NCBI RefSeq assembly: GCF_001638985.1
Contig: NW_017265148.1
Coordinates: 513,367-577,366, forward strand
Reading direction: 5' to 3'
Length of the DNA stretch: 64,000 bases
Origin: Phycomyces blakesleeanus NRRL 1555(-)
Taxonomy: Eukaryota; Mucoromycota; Mucoromycetes; Mucorales; Phycomycetaceae
This document shows, piece after piece, positions 22,901 to 33,368 of the stretch. How positions within the stretch are numbered: position 1 is the first letter of the stretch; each line of letters opens with the position of its first letter. The notes below the pieces were generated by a model. The model was given only the letters and a program-made list of their open reading frames with translations, was not told the DNA's origin and made no database searches. Position numbers and translations under genes: made by a program.

Positions 22901-24805
22901 CGTGATAAATATATCAGCTTTGTATCAACTTCCTTAAGCCCATCGCAGCGACGATGGAGCACAACTAAAAGAGAATTATATGCAGTCGTTTTGGCGCTTG
23001 AAAAATTCTGTCCATTTCTGTGGGGCCGACAGTTCACAATTTTTACTGATCATCGAGCACTCATTTATCTCCACACTCAAAAAATCGCTAATCCGATGAT
23101 GATTGGCTGGATTGAGACACTCCTTGACTTTGATTTTAAAGTGGTCCATATTCCTGGTTTGTTGAATAAACTACCTGATTTGCTAAGCCGCTTGTATCCT
23201 CCAGAGGATAGTGACAAGCTGGTGGAGGATGATGGATTGAGAAAAATCAGAACAAATGACTTACAAGCTAAAAACAGAGTTATTGTTCAAAAGAAAAAAT
23301 ATAGTAAAGACAGAGTGCTAAATGTACTTGCAACGCAACTCGTCGAAAATGCTTCAGAGTCGTCCGACTATATGTCACCTCCTGAAGAAAAGCGTAATGG
23401 CTTACTAAAAGAAGCACATTCGTTTGGTCACTTTGGAAGTCAAGCTATAGTGAATGATCTTCATTCACAAGGCTTACACTGGACTAATATATATGAAGAG
23501 GCTAAAGAGATTATTCGTTCTTGCCCTGAATGTCAGAAGCACAATATTAGCAAGAAAGGCTATCACCCATTGACTAATGTTGTAGCATTCCGACCATTTG
23601 ATCATATTGCAATTGACTTATGCGGTGAATTCCCTGTATCAGAGGATGGACACACGTACATGTTAGTTCTGGTTGATGTATGCTCCAAGTACATTATCTT
23701 GAGACCACTGCCAAACAAGAACTCAACAACAATAGCTAAAGCATTGATAAAGATTTTTGGAGATTATGGTTTTCCCAAAGTAATGCAAAGTGACAATGGT
23801 CTGGAATTTAGAAACTCTTTAATGTCAAGCCTATCTAAAGAGCTTGGGATTGATCGAAGATATTCGACAGCATATCACCCACAAGGAAATGGTATTGCCG
23901 AAGCCAGTGTAAAAATTGCAGAGAATACTGTACGTAAAATGATGAGAGCGAACAGCAATGACTGATGTCACTATCTACCGATTGTTCAGCTGTGTATCAA
24001 TAGACATATTCCTCAAAAAACACTAAGTGCGCCGTTTTCATTAATGTATGCTCGCAGAGTCAATGTGCCTGATGAGTATGGTGACAAAGATAAATACTCT
24101 CTTCCAAAAGCCACAGTTACAATTGATGAGCTAGAGAAGCAGATTGATCATATGAAAAATATTATATTCCCTGCCATTAACGAACGTGTGTTAAGGATTA
24201 ATGAGGAATTAAAAAAGAAATATGATCACAAAAATATCCTAATCGACATCCCCAAAGGAACACACGTTATGGTCAGATTACCACATCGATCAAATAAATT
24301 GGCACCTATTTATGAAGGTCCATATACAGTGGTTCGAAAGAATAAAGGAGGATCGTATGAGTTAAAGGATGAGCAAGGTGAATTGTTACACCAAAATTAT
24401 ACACCCTCAGAACTCAAGATGGTCACCATCGATGAATCAACAATTGAGAATGAGCTCTACAAAGTTGAAGACATTCGAGATCATCGTGGTACTGCTGGTC
24501 AACGAGAATATTTGGTCAAATGGGCTGGCTATGGCGAACGCGCTAATACATGGCAAAAGGCTGAAGACTTTACCGATTCCACAATTGTACAAAAATATTG
24601 GAAGAAAGTTAGAGAGTTGGAACGTTTAGAGAATGAGAGAGCTGAAGACTTGATTAACAAAAGTGCATCCTCAAAAAAGAAAATAGTTCACACTTCAAGA
24701 CTAAATGGTAAAAGTAACAATAACGATGAGCACAAGAAAAGAACACTTCCTACCACTTTGAGTAGAGAAGAAAGATTACACAAAAGAAGAGCAACAAAAA
24801 ATTAA
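19940..24805 (+). pseudogene. Gypsy gag-pol polyprotein with one in-frame TGA
   Basis: The Gag-like region occupies about residues 1-340, followed by Cys/His clusters (CSHHGKNPTHESSKC, CRRCGENYYHGHVC). Protease: MIDTGSSRTFI. Reverse transcriptase: FTTLDLSNAYHRF, with the catalytic box QNFVDDCIVA. RNase H: YVATDASLYGA, TDHRALIYL. Integrase: an HHCC zinc site (HSFGHFG...CPECQKH), then IAIDLCGEF, MQSDNGLEF and YHPQGNGIAEA as the DDE triad. The TGA at 23963-23965 replaces what is probably Trp; the same frame continues to 24805 with the integrase C-terminus and a chromodomain (YLVKWAGYGERANTWQ). It would make virus-like particles and integrate cDNA. Only this one stop separates it from an open frame. 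Confidence 0.95.
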
Positions 24806-24988
24806 AATAACAAAAAATGAACACGTAATCCACAAAGCTGAGTTTACAGTGTAGATCTCCATAAAGTACAAAAATTATGTGCATGATTGACTATAATAAA
24901 ATAAGCAATTGGCCAGACAATGAAATAGTAAATGAAATGTTTTATTGCCGAATCAACAAAAGGTATTGTTGAATCTGGTGGAGGATAA

Positions 24989-25619
24989 TGTTGTGAATGA
25001 GTATTGATTACTGCTGAATCTGAGAGTAAGACTGAAGGATAAAATAATATCCTCAGCTATTCCAGTCAAACGGATCTCCCTTTATGATATTATCTAATAC
25101 ACAGATCATCATACACATAATTGATTATTTATTATTATCACCATGACATGGGATATACAAATACATATACATTATATATATGGCATCATTATATTTCATC
25201 TACATATTTCTTTTATTATACAAATACTTAATTGAGAGACTACAACTACAACTATCTAATATTATGAAACATTACCCGAGTATCTGGGTCGGAATACTAA
25301 AATATTACCAATAGCATAAATGCTCTTCTTTACCAAAACTCTTGGACTGATCTGACTGGAGAAGTATCATATCAATTGGTCTTTCCGGATCTTTCCAGAA
25401 GAACAATACTCCTGGAAGATGACTCATCGTGATAAAGATTACTTAAGCACACACTGAATTACAAATTAGAAAAACATATAAATATCAGTAGATAGTTCCG
25501 TGTAGAAAGACAATCGAATTTTATATTTCTTTACTTTTCTTTTGAAATAAACAACCTACACAAGTTCTCACGAATTCTTTCGTCTATATTATATTTTGCT
25601 TTATTTTCTCCCCACAACA
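24989..25619 (+). repeat. 3' LTR, family A
   Basis: This is the identical partner of 19290-19920, offset by exactly 5699 bp throughout. The polypurine tract lies immediately upstream. Confidence 0.95.
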
Positions 25620-28374
25620 CAACCAACTCCTTGACGTCTGCTAGGTGGACTACCTTTGGTTTGAGCTGGCCATTTACCACCACCGGAATGCCATTGTATA
25701 ATACAGTACTATATATCAGCACCAAAACAAGAGGCCACCTTTTACCAGAATTCTCATGTTCAAAGAAAAGAATTACTTTTCCAAAGAAGTCCTTTGCAAT
25801 GGGAATGTATTGGCAACGTACATTTGTGAACAGATCGACTTGCACCTGAAGACAAACATGATGCACCTCTCTTAATGTATTTTGGGCAAATGAGAAGTCA
25901 ATCACACAGCCATTAATAAAAGCTTTGCGACTAGTTATTATAGCTGGTTCAATCATTCCGCATTCAACCCCCTTTGATCTATAAAAGTCTTGAATAAGAA
26001 TCAGAAGACAAGAAATGTCTTTGAAACTATCATCAATTGTTTTATATCCTAAAGGTCTCCAGAACTCAATATTGGAATCTGCACCAGCATGCTCGCCCTC
26101 ACTAGTAATTGGCCAACCAGCAGACATATCTTCGTACTGTAATACAACATCTCTCCATTTGCCTCCATTGGAATCAGTCAACAATCGCCGTGTATGAGCC
26201 AGTCTAACCATTATGTTTCCAGCATTCACACCAATTGCCGAATTGCTTTTGATGGCACGAGAATACTTGCCAATAGCACGCTCCATTGATCTTGTGCTGT
26301 ATGCACAAGGAGGACCAAAGGCACTGATCATAACGGGGTAATGTTGTAGAAGGTGCTGGTTGATGGTAAACACCATTATTTCTATTTTATCATTCCAATA
26401 AAGGTCTTCGAGATACATGTTCCATAATTGTAATTTTCTAGAAAAAAATTATAAGTGGCAAGAAAAAAAACACTGAATCTTATTAAACATACCTTTTTAT
26501 AGAGGTTTGTTTCTCTGCTGATAACTCCCAGCTCATGAGTAAGTTGCAAGCTTGCACAAGTCCAAGCAATGCTTTCCTGGCAGTTGTATCTCTTACACGC
26601 TTGGCCACCAGTGTAGGGACAATGAAGAGGAGGAAATCGGCCCAGTCTACAGCCTTGAAGTATCTACTGTACTTGGATATGTTTCTCCAAGAGCCATGAA
26701 ATGCTGTCAGAATTGTTTTTCTTGTTGCTGCCATTGCCACGCCGATTTCCTTGAGTACATTGGCAGGAAGAAACAGAGAGTGTTTAATCTCATATTTTCC
26801 ATCAATAAGCCCCCAGACCTGTTTGTCTATTCCATGGCAAAGGCCATGCATCTTGTCAAGGGTAAGAAAGAGCGGGCCTGTGAATGATGCCAGTGAAGAA
26901 AAAGAAGATTGTCCTACAAGACCCTTGCTGGGCAAACTTGCTGGATCAAAGTTTTGGAAACTTTCCAAAGTGCACATAGTAGTATCTGGTAAAGATCTAA
27001 AATATTGGCCACGGTCAGGAGTTTGGCCCACAACATTACAGATTCAACAGCCACTTTTGCTCATATGACCAGTGTGATATGCCAGCTTCGCCACTTCCAG
27101 AATATCACTAGTTACAACAAGGACATGGACCTTTGCACGGATGGTGAGAGTTGGGGTTACAACAACCATTCCTTCCTCTTGGAGTACCTTGAGGTCTGCC
27201 AAGATTGGCTTCAAAAATGACCAGAAGTCAAGTGGTGCAGAAGGACCTGGAATCATTGCAATTTGTAGCATCCGGCTTTTCTCATAGCAGACCATCGGAG
27301 GAAAATTAAGAACTGTGGCATGCAGAATAGTAATCGAACCGGGAATGTTATGAGGTGCAAAGCTATCAACAGACAAAGAAATTGCAGCATCGTTTTCACC
27401 AGAGAAAAGGTGTTTGATTGATTGGTATGCATGCCCATCAAAGATGTCTGCCTTGCTGCCATCTGCCTTTTGCTCGTGATTGTGACGGTATAGCATCTCA
27501 TGTCTGGTACCATTGTTGGCCAAAGAAAGGACAATTTGCCTGGCCAAAGGGATCTGAACCATGGTTTTCTTGACAATGGGTATACCGTCCTTATCAGTTT
27601 TGTTGCTTTTGTAGCGAGCTTCACCACAATGCTTGCAAGCAACCTCCTCTGCATCATTAAACATCATACATCTGTTTCGGCAGACGTCATATACTGTTTC
27701 CTCTACACTAGAGAAACGCTTCAAGAGCTCCTTGCCCAGGTATGGTGTACACACTGTACGTTATCTAGGTTGACATCCCCAGAATGCTGTTGAGATGCGC
27801 AGCAAGGTTCTCATGAGCTTGATGGGAAATGTCAAAGTCATTGATGACTTTTATGAACTCCAGGTTCTTTGCATCATTGTTGCTCGGGACAGGAGAAGGC
27901 TGGCTAAAATCGAAAATCAAGGAAGAGGTGCTACTTTCAATTTCACTCTCACAGTCGATATCACGCTTTAATAACGCAAAATCAAATTAGTACAATGCAT
28001 TTGTATATGCATATATATATATATCTTACCATGGGATCATCGAGGTCAGTGCTGTTATTACCATCAGTGCTTTCATGACTAATTGTGCTTGTATTTTCTC
28101 TGTTTATTTGAAGCATTGATATTGTTAATACATAGTTTGCCTTTTTTAACTTTTATTTTTCTCAAACTTACTTAAGCATCAAGTCTGGAATCGCAGCTGA
28201 AACAGACTGGCTAGGCATCGAAAGCAAAGGAGTTGCAGACAAGTGTGCATTTCTCATATTTTCCAACTGATTTTTCAGGCACAAGGTTAAGCACTTCTCA
28301 GCCATTTTCATATTACTATAGGTTTTTTTGCAAGAACCGCATTTATGAGGGAGAGTTTTTTTAATTGACGGCAT
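25620..28374 (-). pseudogene. Plavaka-type CACTA transposase, interrupted at its C-terminus by gypsy
   Basis: The start at 28374 gives a zinc-finger-like exon (HKCGSCKKTYSN...), ended by GTAAGT near 28168. Further small exons are inferred around 28030-28105 and 27700-27967. The main frame (27754-26483) shows VYDVCRNRCMMFNDAEEVACKHC, ISLSVDSFAPH (candidate Asp), DFWSFLKPILADL, YHTGHMSKSGC, FHGSWRNISKYSRY and AVDWADFLLFIVPTL. A further exon is 26418-25620. A TGA at 27044-27046 follows SKSGC, where the relative at 15.7 kb has Arg (NCRVC), implying CGA to TGA. At least one frameshift lies near 27760. Frames that run into 25531-25619 read LTR sequence and are not part of the protein. Confidence 0.8.
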
Positions 28375-28673
28375 TTTTAAGTAGGTAATTGAGTAACTTT
28401 GATAAGAATAGAGAGACTTATCTTCTCAATACGCGTCTTTATACTTAATCCATTGAAGGTGACAATGATATAGATAATTTGAACTCCCTCATGGGACTCG
28501 TAAAGGTAATAACACGTGGTATGTAGTTATTGCAGCTATTATAATAAAAACAATAAACCCCATTAAACCAAAAGATATACCGAAATAAATCTGATAGTAA
28601 TTAGAAAAAAAAATTTCTTCTTCTTTTTCCCTTTTTTTCACAACAAACCCATATTTCTGATTTTTCTAATACA

Positions 28674-28814
28674 ATGAATAATACAGATTATACAATTCTT
28701 CAGATACTTCAGGGCATGCAAGAAACACTTTTTGCATTGCAAAAAGGCCAGGAAGAACTTCAGATTAGACAAGACGCACTCAAGAAAGGTCAAGAAGCAC
28801 TCTGGGATAAATAA
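28674..28814 (+). CDS. 46-aa coiled-coil ORF divergent from the Plavaka transposase
   Basis: This short frame is rich in Gln/Glu/Leu with a visible heptad-like repeat (MQETLFALQKGQEEL, then LKKGQEAL). It begins 300 bp upstream of the transposase start, in the opposite direction, mirroring 13501-13980 in the other CACTA element. An LTR begins 27 bp after its stop, so a longer exon may have been displaced. Function unknown. Confidence 0.4.
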   Translation: MNNTDYTILQILQGMQETLFALQKGQEELQIRQDALKKGQEALWDK

Positions 28815-28840
28815 GCATTGCTTAGGCAGGAGATCACTGA

Positions 28841-29137
28841 TGTGGTATACACACCACAATTGAGTGAAGAACAGACCCCACAACCAAACACTGGTTCCTT
28901 CTTGCTAATGAACCTGGCAAGTTAACAATCTCCAGAACTGTTACACACCAGGCACACATACACTACACACTCATACAGTGTAAACCAACCATTACACAAC
29001 AGGGATTTGAATTACAGGGATTTGAATAGTAGCAGATATAAACAATATTATTTTGTCTCTTTAATAAATAAAACTCTCACAGTATCTACTTTTCCCATTA
29101 TTGAGATACTAACCCATAAACAATCCCAAATACCTCA
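28841..29137 (+). repeat. LTR of family C (297 bp)
   Basis: It is almost identical over 297 bp to 51216-51512: it starts TGTGGTATACACACCAC and ends in CTCA. The flanks differ (ACTGA versus ACCAA), so no clean duplication is visible. It may derive from recombination between elements. Confidence 0.8.
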
Positions 29138-30206
29138 ACCAATGTTTGTAAAGATATGAATGGCCAAGAAAGCCCAGAGCCAGCAATAGTACATAATGTA
29201 AGAAATAATAAAAGGAAGCAAAGTATACAGGCTAATATAAGATAATACAGAATCTCAGTGGAGCAATTCCAAGACCAGTACCAAATATCAAAGATATAAC
29301 TTTGGTACATATCTACAGAATGATGAGCCACAATCTCGGGGTTGAGCTGGATAAAGGAAACAAGGCAATCCTTCACTCTTGTACAGGCTTTGTCTGCGAT
29401 GAGCTGGCCACTCTTCCTTCTGTGCAAGCTCTGGGACAATATCCAAACTGGAGTACAATTTCTCAAGAGAACAAGAACTGGGCGTGCACCAGACATGCTT
29501 GTCTACTTAGAAGCAATGGTATAGACTTTACCAGATGCCACAAAAACTGGGCATCTGTTGCAAAGGTCAGCCAATTATGGAAAAACCGTAAAAAGTGACA
29601 GTAGATTGTAAGTCTGTGCCTGATAGGTATCATATAATAAAATATCAACTATCAATAGAGTCTAGTGAATAAAATTATATTTAGTCAATATAATCTATAT
29701 ATAATAAGCCATTTTTTGTTTTGACAACCAATAAACTATTTTGTGTTTTGACAACCAATAAACCATGTTCTGTAAAATTTATTTCTATTCCAACAACCAA
29801 TAAAGTACTCATTTATAAAAATATTTGGTGAAAAATATGTTTTTAATCCAATTAAAATTATTAATAGTCCAAGCTCTATATAGATGAATACCAATCAAGT
29901 GAATATGAATTGTAAAGTGACCAATCGTTTTAGATATAAGGTTAAAATGAAAATTTTAATACCCAATAAAAGAGAATTATAAACCAAGGCTTTCGTATAT
30001 AAGCACCAATAAAAAGTCAAATATAGATTACAAAAATGTGTATCGGTAACTGAATAAAACTTCACATTTGTTAATGAGCGGGGTTATACGATAATCCATA
30101 ACAGGCAGAAGGTGAAAAAGTGGGTAGGCAAAAAACACTCACCTGGGCAACCTCCTGAGCAGCCCCCCAGTGAACCCTCAGTAGACCCTCTTTTTTTCCC
30201 ATAGTG
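29138..30206 (-). repeat. Right internal and subterminal region of the second CACTA element
   Basis: I support no gene here. From about 29720 to 30020 the motif AACCAATAAA or a close relative recurs about seven times (ACAACCAATAAAC, AACAACCAATAAAG, GCACCAATAAAAAG). This is typical of subterminal repeats bound by CACTA transposases. The region ends at the CCCATAGTG terminus. Confidence 0.6.
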
Positions 30207-30800
30207 CAAGAGCATAATATTTAATGAAAGAAAATTGTGCCTTAATGGTACCTACATAATTAGAGGTATATAAAGATTAGTACAAAGTGATAAATGAAAT
30301 ATATTATCTGTTTATTAGTTACATTAACTGTTTGCTTAACATATTTGGCATACCCTCTTCTTTCTCAACTTCTTATACCATTTTCAGAAAGAAATTTCAA
30401 TGTTACTGACAATGAAATATTATACTGCAAACAGTATAATAAAATATAATTCTCAACTAGACAAAAAATTGAGAATATCTTTGCTCTTCTTGTGTGCAGA
30501 TGGAGATTAATATACAAGCATCTATTTTTGTTAAATACAAACAACATGATTCTTGTTATTAACACATGCTATGCTTTATACAATCTGTGCATTGATAATA
30601 GTGCCAGTATAGCAATGAATGCAGAAGAAGAAGCAGAGATATGTGTCTACCTTGAAAGTGATACAAATGGCAGAGCCGAACTTTCTGTACATTCTCTTTC
30701 AGTAGATCAGTTTTCAACAGCAAGGAGTTTCAATGCTCGTTTGAGACATTTTAAAGAGCAGAGAATAATTAAACGAAATGAAGTCATGAATAGCTTGTAA
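30207..30800 (+). pseudogene. PIF/Harbinger transposase, 3' part
   Basis: It resumes after the CACTA insertion. The frame 30492-30800 reads CRWRLIYKHLFLLNTNNM, then VINTCYALYNLCIDN, matching the conserved C-terminal block of DDE_4 transposases (family form: GR-R-L ... CC-LHN-CI). Upstream, KIENIFALLV suggests the same helix in another frame, so a short frameshift or intron is present. The protein ends at a TAA (30798-30800). It is non-functional as it stands. Confidence 0.75.
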
Positions 30801-30901
30801 AGTTAATTGTTCTCTAAATATTAACTGAGATACTTTCAAATCCATAATATAAAATGATAAAAACAAAAACACGTTTTATTTTAATTCTCACCATTACTAT
30901 T

Positions 30902-31532
30902 TGTTGTGGGGAGAAAATAAAGCAAAATACAATATAGACAAAAGAATTTGTGAGAACTTGTGTAGGTTGTTTATTTCAAAAGAAAAGTAAAGAATAATAA
31001 AATTCAATTCTTTTTCTACATGGAACTATCTACTGATATTTATATGTTTTTCTAATTTATAATTCAGTGTGTGCTTAAGTAATCTTTATCCCGATGAGTC
31101 ATCTTCCAGGAGTATTGTTCTTCAGGAAAGATTTGGAAAGACCAATTGATATGATACTTCTCCAGTCAGATCAGTCTGAGAGTTTTGATAAAGAAAAACA
31201 TTTATGCTATTAGTAATACTTTAGTATTCCGACCCAAATATTTGGGTAATGTTTCATAATATTAAATAGTTGTAGTTATAGTCTCTCAATTAAGTATTTG
31301 TAAAATAAAACAAAAATGTAGATGAAATATAATGATGTCATATATATAATATATATGTATTTGTATATCCCATGTCATGATGATAATAATAAATAATCAA
31401 TTATGCGTATGATGATCTGTGTATTAGATAATATAATAAAGGCAGATCCGTTTGACTGGAATAGCTGAGGATATTATTTTATTCTTCAGTCTTACTCTCA
31501 GATTCAGCAGTAATCAATACTCATTCACAACA
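30902..31532 (-). mobile_element. Solo LTR, family A
   Basis: This is a 631-bp copy of the family A LTR in reverse orientation, with scattered differences. The target duplication CTATT is present at 30897-30901 and 31533-31537, so it arose by LTR-LTR recombination after a full insertion. It sits between the Harbinger transposase end and the Myb-like gene. Confidence 0.9.
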
Positions 31533-31537
31533 CTATT

Positions 31538-32640
31538 GTTCCAAGTGTTGTTATCTTTGTCAGTTTGCTGTACAATTCCAGCCAGAATATCATTCATTCT
31601 CTTTTGTTCTAAAAGGAATATCTCATCTCTCCTTGCTTTTCTTTCTCGATCTACAGCTTTTATCTCCACTTCTCTCTCCCTTCTAGCAGCTTCTCTTGCT
31701 CTAGTCTCCACATCCTTCTCATAAGCTGCAGTATGCCTTGCCCACATCTCAAACTCTTCATCAACCCTTCTTTTCTTCTCCGCTCTTTCTTCAGTTGTAT
31801 CTAAATATGACTCCATAAAGTTCTGAGTGGAGAGTCGTATTTCTTCTCTTATAGCTGTATGCAATGAAGCCATAACATCTAAGACAGAGTTCAAGCTATT
31901 ATTATTCAGCTGTTGAGCATGATGGGGCAACACAGAGTGGTTTACAGAAGTAGGAATGTCAATTAGAGGCTCTTCAGATGGTGTAATCTCTTCCTCAATG
32001 ACTTCTAAAGGCTGGGAAGAGCCAAGATGTTTCCTGGTTATTCTTCCACTTGGTGCAGTGCAAGTAATTGTTGGTTCTTGAAAGTTTAGTGCACTTGAAT
32101 ATAAAGCTAGAATACTAAAGGTTGGGTTATTTAAGATAATCTCATGCATTTCTTCAGCCAAGCCCTATGGTTGCAAATAACTTCAAGTCCAGTTTAAGTA
32201 AATACTCTGTCTGAGGTCTTCTTGTAATTCTTTTTCAATAACTTCAATTTGCAGTTGCATTTTTTACTGTCTATTGCTGACTTGAATCCATGTGGAAGTT
32301 CATCCAATTCTGGATCATTTGTAAAATCCTGAAAGAAATTAGCGCAAATATAGCCAATCTTTTGCATATGTCCTTTAGCAGATTTTATCTCATTGTATAT
32401 GTCAGTATTCAAGATGACTTTCAAGAACAATCTGATAGAATCAGAGCACCAGATTCAGTCACTCGTTGACTCCAATGAGCTTTCTTTGACATTGGAATCA
32501 GATGCATCATCTTCAACTCCACCAATGCCAGTTGCTTTATTGTCTGAAATACTTTTATCAATAGTCTCAACATGGCTCTCAGTAACAGCAGCTGGATGAG
32601 AAGACCGCCCACGTTGTCTAGGCTGGGAAGGATCAACAAG
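31538..32640 (-). pseudogene. Myb/SANT-like partner protein of Harbinger, broken
   Basis: The N-terminal part has a basic, Ser/Asp-rich region followed by a Myb/SANT-like block (CSDSIRLFLKVILN, then NEIKSAKGHMQKIGYICANF). A Lys-rich helix (KLKLLKKNYKKTSDRVF) follows, then a different frame (32161-31538) with a long charged coiled coil (ERAEKKRRVDEEFEMW, AREAARREREVEIKAVDRER). A TGA sits just before the SANT-like block (near 32454) and a frameshift near 32170. In Harbinger elements a Myb-like protein is known to escort the transposase to the nucleus and the TIRs. The convergent position next to the transposase fits that role. Confidence 0.6.
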
Positions 32641-32916
32641 AACGATTTTGAAAGAGTTGGATGATATTTAAAAAAAAGAATATGTTAGATAAACAAGAGA
32701 CTGAAAATTAATAATAAAATAATACTTCTCACATACTGTACTGATAGCAATCAAAATTAAATACCATATATGATATTTGAAAATAATTTGTCTCTGCTGT
32801 TTACCAGGAACATTTTTTGTGGACTTCAAAAATTATATACTATATTTAGGCTTGAGATCCTTCAAAATTGGTTGATTATCACTTTTTGATCGATTGTTAC
32901 TTCACTCTGTGAGCAC

Positions 32917-33368
32917 ATACTATATTGATATTTTTTGAAATTTGGGCCTGTGTCTGCTTATTATCACTATTTTTTAATATAGGGATAGTGATAAAATTTG
33001 AATCCGCCAATATCACTACATCACCAGAGATTTCTGGTATCATTTTGGGTGAAAATTGGCACCTAAGAAATATGATTGGCTTAGAGGCCAAAATATTGTA
33101 ATTTGTTTTTGTACTCATTTTTTTTCATCTGAATAAAGGATAAAATTAAGTTCAGTACTACTTGTGGACTTTTAAAGTAAGAAAAAAAACTGTTAGGTAA
33201 GTCAGTAAGTGTTCAAGTGAGACAAAGGATTTGTTAAGAGAAGTTGAGAGTTGGTTTGAGTAACCAAAAAATGACTTCACAAAAATTATGCAAAAAAATT
33301 GATGTTGAGAAGAAGAAAACAGACGGTTCAAATAATAATTATAATAATAATAAAGAAGTTGCATCATT
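32917..33368. repeat. Pogo-like miniature repeat remnant and AT-rich spacer
   Basis: 32920-33010 resembles the reverse complement of 45690-45800 (TATAGTGATA..., GGCCTGTGTCTGC/GCAGGCACAGGCC, TTATCACTATCCC). This marks a dispersed miniature-element family. I see no gene before 33369. Confidence 0.5.

Larger units (their letters stand above)
19290..25619 (+). mobile_element. Complete Ty3/gypsy chromodomain LTR retrotransposon
   Basis: Two 631-bp LTRs (19290-19920 and 24989-25619) begin TGTTGTGAATG and end CCCCACAACA. By eye they are identical, so the insertion is recent. The 5-bp duplication CAACC lies at 19285-19289 and 25620-25624. A single fused gag-pol frame starts at 19940. The polypurine tract GGTGGAGGATAA (24977-24988) abuts the 3' LTR. 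No clear tRNA primer site follows the 5' LTR (a T-run starts at 19921), so priming may be of another type. One TGA interrupts the integrase region. Confidence 0.95.
18834..30206 (-). mobile_element. Second Plavaka/CACTA element, inserted in the Harbinger transposase
   Basis: The left end is CACTACAGGAAAAAAGG (18834). The right end is TTTTTTTCCCATAGTG (30206), its inverse. The trinucleotide CAA lies on both sides (18831-18833 and 30207-30209). It carries a minus-strand Plavaka transposase (28374 to 19169), a divergent short coiled-coil frame (28674), a complete Ty3/gypsy insertion (19290-25619) and a 297-bp LTR (28841-29137). Without the insertions it would be about 4.7 kb. Confidence 0.85.
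17570..32916 (+). mobile_element. PIF/Harbinger element split by a CACTA insertion
   Basis: Inverted ends are visible: about 17570-17625 (GTGCTTATAGAGTGAAGTA...) and the reverse complement of about 32865-32916 (GTGCTCACAGAGTGAAGTA...), similar over about 50 bp. Between them lie a Harbinger transposase in two pieces (17742-18833 and 30207-30800) and a convergent Myb/SANT-like gene (31538-32640). Autonomous Harbinger elements are known to carry exactly this pair. I could not settle the 3-bp target duplication. Insertions inside: the CACTA element 18834-30206 and a solo LTR at 30902-31532. Confidence 0.7.

Noticed and set aside
25531..25619. C-terminal extension of the Plavaka frame into the LTR
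   Set aside because: The last 29 codons are LTR sequence brought in by the insertion; the true tail is at 19169-19289.
29098..29598. Frames of 98-132 aa to the right of the family C LTR
   Set aside because: They overlap each other on opposite strands, partly read LTR sequence and show no motif.
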